Shown here in pieces: positions 6,604-10,289 of a stretch of DNA of 10,289 bases. The DNA comes from Candidatus Hydrogenedentota bacterium (lineage in GTDB: Bacteria > Hydrogenedentota > Hydrogenedentia > Hydrogenedentales > JAEUWI01), in the NCBI GenBank assembly GCA_030430835.1, contig JAUIKJ010000070.1:1-10289 (forward strand), in the 5' to 3' direction. A program made the position numbers and the translations under genes. Numbering within the stretch: the first letter of the stretch is position 1; each line of letters begins with the position of its first letter. Under the pieces are notes generated by a model that worked only from the letters and a program-made list of their open reading frames with translations, was not told the DNA's origin and ran no database searches.

Positions 6604-7926
6604 ATGGCCGATCTCTTTGAACATGCCGCCGCGGACCGGATGCGCCGAGAAGCCCCGCTCGCGCGCCGTCTGGCCCCGCGCAATCTCGACGACCTCGTCG
6701 GGCAGGAGCATATCATCGGCCCCGGCAAGATGCTGCGACGCGCGATCGAGGCGGACCGGATTACCTCGCTGATTCTCTACGGTCCGCCGGGCGTGGGGAA
6801 GACCGCCCTCGCGCGGATTATCGCCATGCGGACAGCGGCGCGCTTCGAGCCATTGAACGCGGTGACCTCCGGCGTGAAGGAATTGCGCGAGGTCATCTCC
6901 GCCGCGAAGCAGCGGCAGATCCACGAGCAGCGCAAGACCATCGTCTTCGTGGACGAGATTCACCGCTTCAACCGCGCGCAGCAGGACGCGCTCTTGCCGG
7001 ATGTCGAGAACGGCAGCATCGTGCTCATTGGCGCGACGACGGAGAACCCCTTCTTCTCCGTGGTGGCGCCGCTGCTGTCGCGGTCGCAGATCTTCGAGTT
7101 GAAACGCTTGGAGAACGAGCAGGTGGTCACATTGCTCCGGCGCGCGCTGACGCATCCCGAACTCGGGGTGGACGCGTACGAGCTCGTGGTGGACGACGAT
7201 GCGCTGGAACACATCGCGAGATACGCTGAGGGCGACGTGCGGCGGTCCTTGAATGCACTGGAAATCGCGCTGCTCACCACGCCGCCGGTGGACGGGCGAA
7301 TCCATGTGACCCAGGCGGAAGCCACCGAATCGATCCAGCGCAAGCTGTTGCACTACGACGGCACCGGCGACGAGCACTACGACGCGGCTTCGGCCTTCAT
7401 CAAGAGCATGCGCGGGAGCAATCCCGACGCCGCCCTGTACTGGATGGCGCGGATGCTCGCGTCGGGCGAACCGCCGCGCTTTGTGGCGCGGCGCATCGTA
7501 ATCGCCGCCTCGGAGGACGTGGGCAATGCGGAGCCGCAGGCGCTGGTCGTGGCGAATGCCGCGTGGCAGGCCTGCGAATTTATTGGCCTGCCCGAGGCCC
7601 GGATCATTCTGGCGCAGGCCGCGACCTATGTCGCCTGTGCGCCCAAGAGCAACGCGGCCTACAACGGCATCAATGCCGCGCAGGCCATGGTGGAAGAAGA
7701 GAAGAGCATTGCCGTGCCGCCTGCATTGCAGGATACCCACTACAAGGGCGCGAAGCGTCTCGGCCGCGGCGGCAACTATCTCTACGCCCACGACTACGAA
7801 GAGGGCTACGTCACGCAGGACTACGGCGTGCCGCGCGGTACCTTCTACCACCCCACCGACCGCGGCAAGGAAGCCGAGTTCCGCGAGCGTTTCGCGCGCT
7901 TCGACGAACGGGACGCAGAGGCCTAG
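6604..7926 (+). CDS. rarA: Replication-associated recombination protein A (RarA/MgsA/WRNIP1 family AAA+ ATPase)
   Basis: 440 aa, the usual length for the family. A cytoplasmic AAA+ ATPase related to clamp loaders that acts at stalled replication forks and DNA ends. In order: a short N-terminus (MADLFEHAA), then RMRREAPLARRLAPRNLDDLVGQEHIIG; Walker A GPPGVGKT (60-67); NAVTSGVKELR (85-95); Walker B VFVDEIHRFN (114-123); sensor 1 GATTENPFFSV (143-153) with the LLSR arginine region (157-160); sensor 2 GDVRRSLNALE (210-220); and the C-terminal lid/tetramerisation part with FIKSMRGSNPDAALYW, RRIVIAASEDVGNA, PKSNAAY and HYKGAKRLGRG-NYLY. All the canonical RarA stretches are present and intact. ATG 6604 is preceded by AGGATAGG (6593-6600). 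No zinc finger of the eukaryotic WRNIP1 type is seen. It ends 18 bases from the convergent HAD gene. Confidence 0.97.
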   Translation: MADLFEHAAADRMRREAPLARRLAPRNLDDLVGQEHIIGPGKMLRRAIEADRITSLILYGPPGVGKTALARIIAMRTAARFEPLNAVTSGVKELREVISAAKQRQIHEQRKTIVFVDEIHRFNRAQQDALLPDVENGSIVLIGATTENPFFSVVAPLLSRSQIFELKRLENEQVVTLLRRALTHPELGVDAYELVVDDDALEHIARYAEGDVRRSLNALEIALLTTPPVDGRIHVTQAEATESIQRKLLHYDGTGDEHYDAASAFIKSMRGSNPDAALYWMARMLASGEPPRFVARRIVIAASEDVGNAEPQALVVANAAWQACEFIGLPEARIILAQAATYVACAPKSNAAYNGINAAQAMVEEEKSIAVPPALQDTHYKGAKRLGRGGNYLYAHDYEEGYVTQDYGVPRGTFYHPTDRGKEAEFRERFARFDERDAEA

Positions 7927-7944
7927 CCCGGGGCTTCGTGCTAC

Positions 7945-8742
7945 TCACCCGTCCAGGTTTTGTCGCAGTTCATCCACGGACTCGAAGATGAAGCTGGGTT
8001 TGGGGCCCTTGATGTCCTCGCGCTTGGCTTCGCCGCTGAGCACGAGGATGGACGCGATGCCCGCTTGCCGCGCCATGGCCATATCGGTGTAGAGACGGTC
8101 GCCGACCATCGCCGTATGATCGGGATCCGCGCCAAGCTTGTCCATCCCCATCCTCGCCATCTCGGCGTTGGGTTTGCCGATGTACTTCGGTGTGCGGCCC
8201 GTGGCCGCTTCGAGCAGTGCGGCCGTCGCGCCGCAATCGGGGATGCCACCGTATTCTGTCGGACACACCCTGTCCGGATTCGTCGCGATGTAGGGCACGC
8301 CCTGCGCGAGGTGCAGCGTGGCACGCTCGAGCTTGGCATAGGTCAGGGTGGTGTCGAAGGCGAGCACGACGGCATCCGGTTTCTCGTCCACCAGATCCAG
8401 CCCGGCCCGCCGCAACTCCGCTTCGAAAGAAGGGGTGCCGATTACGTATACGCGCCGGTAATCGGTCGCGCTGACGAGGTAACGCGCGGTGGCCTCGCCC
8501 GCGGTGAGAATCTCCTCGGGCGCCGCGTCGATGCCCAGCTTCTGGAGCTTCGCGCTGTATTGCGCCGCGTCGCGTGTCGGATTGTTCGTGAAGAAGAGGA
8601 ACTGCCGCCCGCTGTCGCGCAAATGCTGGATGAATTCCTTCGCACCGGGTATGAGCTCGGGCCCCAGGTAGATGGTGCCGTCCATGTCGAGAAGGAAATA
8701 CCGAAGCGCCCACAGGCGCGTCTGATCCGGGTCGGTGCTCAT
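7945..8742 (-). CDS. HAD superfamily hydrolase, subfamily IIA (NagD / 4-nitrophenylphosphatase type)
   Basis: 265 aa, a typical length for the family; cytoplasmic phosphatase of small phosphate esters. All four HAD motifs are visible: motif I DMDGTIY (nucleophile D19, acid/base D21), motif II FFTNNPTR (T52), motif III Lys in GKPN (K190), and motif IV GDRLYTDMAMA (acidic D215 and D220). The insertion between motifs II and III is the C2a cap (~80-185), with NPDRVCPTEYGGIPDCGA, where NagD-type enzymes bind substrate. ATG 8742 overlaps the TGA of the upstream pore/RCK_C gene (ATGA, 4-base overlap), so the two are probably translationally coupled; it is the last gene of the four-gene unit. Natural substrate cannot be told: the family includes nucleotidases, glycerol-phosphate and phosphoglycolate phosphatases, so no symbol is given. 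Confidence 0.93.
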   Translation of the reverse strand: MSTDPDQTRLWALRYFLLDMDGTIYLGPELIPGAKEFIQHLRDSGRQFLFFTNNPTRDAAQYSAKLQKLGIDAAPEEILTAGEATARYLVSATDYRRVYVIGTPSFEAELRRAGLDLVDEKPDAVVLAFDTTLTYAKLERATLHLAQGVPYIATNPDRVCPTEYGGIPDCGATAALLEAATGRTPKYIGKPNAEMARMGMDKLGADPDHTAMVGDRLYTDMAMARQAGIASILVLSGEAKREDIKGPKPSFIFESVDELRQNLDG

Positions 8743-9527
8743 TCGAGGGTACCTTCGATTTCTTTTTTCTCGCGTTCCGCGCGCTTGCGGTTGCGCGTCC
8801 GTGTCACGCGATCCATGTGATCTGCGTGGGCCGCGTGGTTCTGCCGGTTTTCGTCGAGTTGCTGTACGGCCTCCGCGGAGCCATAGATAATAAGTTGATC
8901 GCCCCCTTCCAGCGGCGTCTCACCGACGGGTGAACCGATAAACTCACCATCTTCCCGAACGATCGCCAGTACATTCACGCCCACGTCGGCCAGCCGCAGC
9001 ATCTCCAGTGTGTGGCCCACCAGCCAATCCTCCGGATCGATAGCCAACTCCGTCACGCTGTAGCCCTCGGTCAGGTGCAGGAGATCGACATAGTCGCGCA
9101 CCTCCAGTTCCGACCAGTGCCCCACAGACCAATCGACCGTGCGGTTGATGAGGTTGTCGACCAGGCGGCTGCTGAAAAGCAGCCAGATGCCGGCGAGCCC
9201 GCCGAGTAGCAGGCCGATCTGCATCAGCAGCGAGGAGACCGAGCCACGTTCGGCCACTGACATGAAGGAGACGATGCCGGAACCCAGCACGGTTACGAGG
9301 CCCACGTTGCCCATCAGCATCAGCAGCATGACGATGCGCCGCCGTACCGGATGGGCCACGACGCTCTCGGCCTCGGCGGTGGTAAAGCCCACGGTGGTGA
9401 AGGCGGACAGCGCCTGAAATTCCGCCATCTCCTGCGAGATGCCGGTCCGCATCAGCGCACGCGCAAACACGCGCACGGTGAGCACGGAGATGAAAACGGC
9501 GATGAGCAGTACAACAAGCAGGGCCAT
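8739..9527 (-). CDS. Membrane protein with Trk/Ktr-like pore loop and C-terminal RCK_C (TrkA_C) domain
   Basis: 262 aa. Seen: TM1 (~2-22); a re-entrant-loop candidate (~36-50) with ALSAFTTVGFTT, which resembles the P-loop and filter of TrkH/KtrB K+ transporters (..T-T-x-G-F..); TM2 (~62-88, starting after HPVRRR); TM3 (~98-118); then a cytoplasmic part whose residues ~154-224 fit an RCK_C/TrkA_C ligand-binding domain (SVTELAI-----WLVGHTLEML, VLAIVREDGEFIGSP, TPLEGGDQLIIYGS). The tail (~226-262) is very basic and hydrophilic. TrkH/KtrB carry four M-P-M repeats and RCK subunits normally also have an N-terminal Rossmann domain; here there is only one pore repeat and only the C-subdomain. A homotetrameric K+ channel-like protein is a reasonable inference, but transport is not shown. 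ATG 9527 has GGGAGG eight bases upstream, and the start lies in an inverted repeat. Its TGA overlaps the HAD gene start. Confidence 0.82.
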   Translation of the reverse strand: MALLVVLLIAVFISVLTVRVFARALMRTGISQEMAEFQALSAFTTVGFTTAEAESVVAHPVRRRIVMLLMLMGNVGLVTVLGSGIVSFMSVAERGSVSSLLMQIGLLLGGLAGIWLLFSSRLVDNLINRTVDWSVGHWSELEVRDYVDLLHLTEGYSVTELAIDPEDWLVGHTLEMLRLADVGVNVLAIVREDGEFIGSPVGETPLEGGDQLIIYGSAEAVQQLDENRQNHAAHADHMDRVTRTRNRKRAEREKKEIEGTLE

Positions 9528-9546
9528 GGGTCAGGCCTCCCATGGC
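9523..9546 (-). promoter_or_regulatory. Inverted repeat enclosing the RBS and start codon of the pore/RCK_C gene
   Basis: In the minus-strand transcript GCCATGGG and CCCATGGC form an exact 8-bp stem around the 8-base loop AGGCCTGA. The Shine-Dalgarno GGGAGG is half in the 5' arm and half in the loop, and the ATG (9527-9525) is in the 3' arm. Such a hairpin could hold down initiation until unfolded, for example by translating ribosomes from upstream. A regulatory role is inferred; the pairing is directly visible. Confidence 0.45.
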
Positions 9547-9578
9547 GGTAGTGTAGCAAGGTGCCGCGGGGAAATGCG

Positions 9579-9591
9579 GCCCGACCCGGGC
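9579..9591 (-). terminator. Weak hairpin after the two-helix membrane protein gene
   Basis: Read on the minus strand, GCCCG-GGT-CGGGC forms a 5-bp GC stem about six bases after the stop of the small membrane protein, followed by CGCATTTCCCC. The U-run is too short for a strong intrinsic terminator, so at best it attenuates read-through into the downstream pore/RCK_C gene. The 70-base gap also has a -10-like TACACT (9555-9550) without a clear -35. Confidence 0.25.
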
Positions 9592-9597
9592 GCCGAA

Positions 9598-9975
9598 TCA
9601 GGCGAGGGGATCGGCCTGCTTGGCCTCTTCCCGGCGCACCCGGTCGCCAAGCTCCTCGATGAAGCCCGCGTCCCCCAGGGTTTCGACCCAGGCGTTGCGG
9701 TGCTCGCGGAGGCTGCGCCGGCTGATCTCGAACAGGTCCATCACCGCGCGCAGGAGCACCACGCCGAAGAAGATGAATATCAGCGAGAGAATCAGCGCGA
9801 AGCGCGCGGGGTTGTCCTCGAAGCGGAACATCTGCGCACCCAGCACCATCACCACGGGAATGGCCAGCAGGAAATAGAAACTGACCGGACGCCACGCATT
9901 GGCCTGCCGCAGCGCCTCGCGGAAGTATCCGCGCAGCGTGGGCAAGGGCGGCGTCTCGTGGCGCTTCGGGTTCAC
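9598..9975 (-). CDS. Small two-helix membrane protein of unknown function
   Basis: 125 aa; no named family recognised. GTG start at 9975, with AGGAAG nine bases upstream; that site overlaps the TAG stop of the zinc-ribbon gene. Residues 1-28 are basic and polar (MNPKRHETPPLPTLRGYFRE). Two membrane helices follow: ~30-48 (PVSFYFLLAIPVVMVLG) and ~58-78 (RFALILSLIFIFFGVVLLRA). A charged C-terminal half is probably cytoplasmic (LFEISRRSLREHRNAWVETL, then EELGDRVRREEAKQ) with amphipathic helix character. The positive-inside rule puts both ends in the cytoplasm. It lies between an FmdB-type zinc-ribbon gene and a K+-channel-like gene in one apparent operon, so it might be an accessory of the membrane protein, but nothing in the sequence proves it. 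The hydrophobic pattern, a good RBS and tight spacing support a real gene. Confidence 0.75.
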   Translation of the reverse strand: MNPKRHETPPLPTLRGYFREALRQANAWRPVSFYFLLAIPVVMVLGAQMFRFEDNPARFALILSLIFIFFGVVLLRAVMDLFEISRRSLREHRNAWVETLGDAGFIEELGDRVRREEAKQADPLA

Positions 9976-9988
9976 GTTGATTGGCTTC

Positions 9989-10207
9989 CTAGTTCGGGCA
10001 ACCGCCGCCGGTCATCTGGCAGCACTGTTGCATCCCGCAGCCCATGGGCGCCGCCTCCGGCGCACTCGCGCCCATCGGCGTGATCCGGCTCATTTGCCGT
10101 TCCAACTTCGCGGATCCGCAGTCCGGACACACCGGCTTCTCGGCGGCCCGCACCAGCACTTCGCTCCGCGTCTCGCAGGCGCGGCACAGTACTTCGAACA
10201 ATGGCAT
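9989..10207 (-). CDS. FmdB-type zinc-ribbon protein with Cys/Met-rich tail
   Basis: 72 aa. Start is set at ATG 10207 (MPLFEVLCRACE), because FmdB-family regulators/zinc ribbons begin MPxYEYxCxxC and because AAGGAAG sits six bases upstream; an in-frame ATG at 10228 would place that RBS inside the gene. The ribbon is CRAC...CPDC (Cys 8, 11, 27, 30; C-x2-C-x15-C-x2-C), expected to bind one zinc. The family is widespread and poorly understood; FmdB itself was proposed as a regulator of formamidase/amidase genes. Unusually, the last ~20 residues are rich in Cys and Met (MGCGMQQCCQMTGGGC, Cys 57, 59-adjacent Met, 62, 63, 70), possibly a second metal or redox site. It is the first gene of the four-gene minus-strand unit, with a candidate promoter just upstream; 13 bases separate it from the next gene. 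Confidence 0.85.
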   Translation of the reverse strand: MPLFEVLCRACETRSEVLVRAAEKPVCPDCGSAKLERQMSRITPMGASAPEAAPMGCGMQQCCQMTGGGCPN

Positions 10208-10242
10208 ACTCGGCTTCCTTGACTTCACTAAGCTTCATCTCG

Positions 10243-10271
10243 ATCCTACCAAGGATTCTGGAATTACACAA
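10243..10271 (-). promoter_or_regulatory. Candidate sigma-70 promoter of the four-gene minus-strand unit
   Basis: Read on the minus strand: TTGTGT (10271-10266), an exact 17-base spacer, then TAGGAT (10248-10243). The predicted start near 10236 gives a ~29-base leader with the AAGGAAG site of the zinc-ribbon gene. The layout closely matches the TTGTGC-18-TAGAAT promoter at 6536-6507. A small ATCCT-ACCA-AGGAT dyad (10243-10256) overlaps the -10. The last ~18 bases of the window hold no recognised feature. Confidence 0.5.
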
Positions 10272-10289
10272 GACACCCTCCAGCCCGGA

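Noticed and set aside
6505..7851. 448-aa open frame on the minus strand across rarA
   Set aside because: Fully antisense to the conserved rarA, with a low-complexity Arg/His-rich translation and no RBS support.
7925..7935. AGCCC-G-GGGCT palindrome between the convergent rarA and HAD genes as a terminator
   Set aside because: A one-base centre cannot form a hairpin loop without losing pairs, and no T-run follows on either strand.
7960..8820. 286-aa plus-strand frame across the HAD gene
   Set aside because: Antisense to a gene with all four HAD motifs; no family resemblance in the antisense product.
1..10289. CRISPR array, tRNA, insertion sequence or prophage genes
   Set aside because: No regularly spaced repeats, cloverleaf-like stretch, transposase/integrase motif or terminal inverted repeats were seen; gaps are all under 125 bases.

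Overview
This 10.3 kb, GC-rich window (roughly 60-65% by eye) is ordinary bacterial chromosome with ten protein genes and almost no spare DNA. The largest gap is 123 bases. I see no tRNA, rRNA, CRISPR array, insertion sequence or phage gene. A flagellar hook-junction protein and an ArnT/PMT-type membrane glycosyltransferase suggest a flagellated, probably Gram-negative, bacterium. The Met-tRNA synthetase has an unusual signature (KGSKS, NEYLN) that does not look like the proteobacterial enzyme, so a less-studied deep phylum is possible. I cannot name the taxon from sequence alone.

Layout. Plus strand: the C-terminal part of flgK (cut by the left edge), metG, and a polytopic GT83/PMT_2-like glycosyltransferase. 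Convergent to these on the minus strand is a two-gene unit (positions 6480 to 4824): a small protein with a degenerate J-domain, then, one base later, an uncharacterised helical-repeat protein. This unit is divergent from rarA (plus strand, 6604-7926), and the 123-base gap carries candidate back-to-back promoters. Convergent to rarA is a four-gene minus-strand unit running from 10207 to 7945: an FmdB-type zinc-ribbon protein, a two-helix membrane protein, a membrane protein with a Trk/Ktr-like pore loop plus an RCK_C (TrkA_C) domain, and a HAD-IIA phosphatase whose start overlaps the previous stop by 4 bases.

How the genes fit together. Most are housekeeping: flagellum assembly, translation, envelope glycosylation, replication-fork maintenance and phosphate-ester hydrolysis. 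The less ordinary parts are (i) the tightly coupled pair of J-like protein without HPD and helical-repeat protein, (ii) the apparently minimal single-repeat pore/RCK_C membrane protein, and (iii) an exact 8-bp inverted repeat around the Shine-Dalgarno and start codon of that pore gene, which could gate its translation. I found no convincing multi-gene defence system, biosynthetic cluster or new mobile element.
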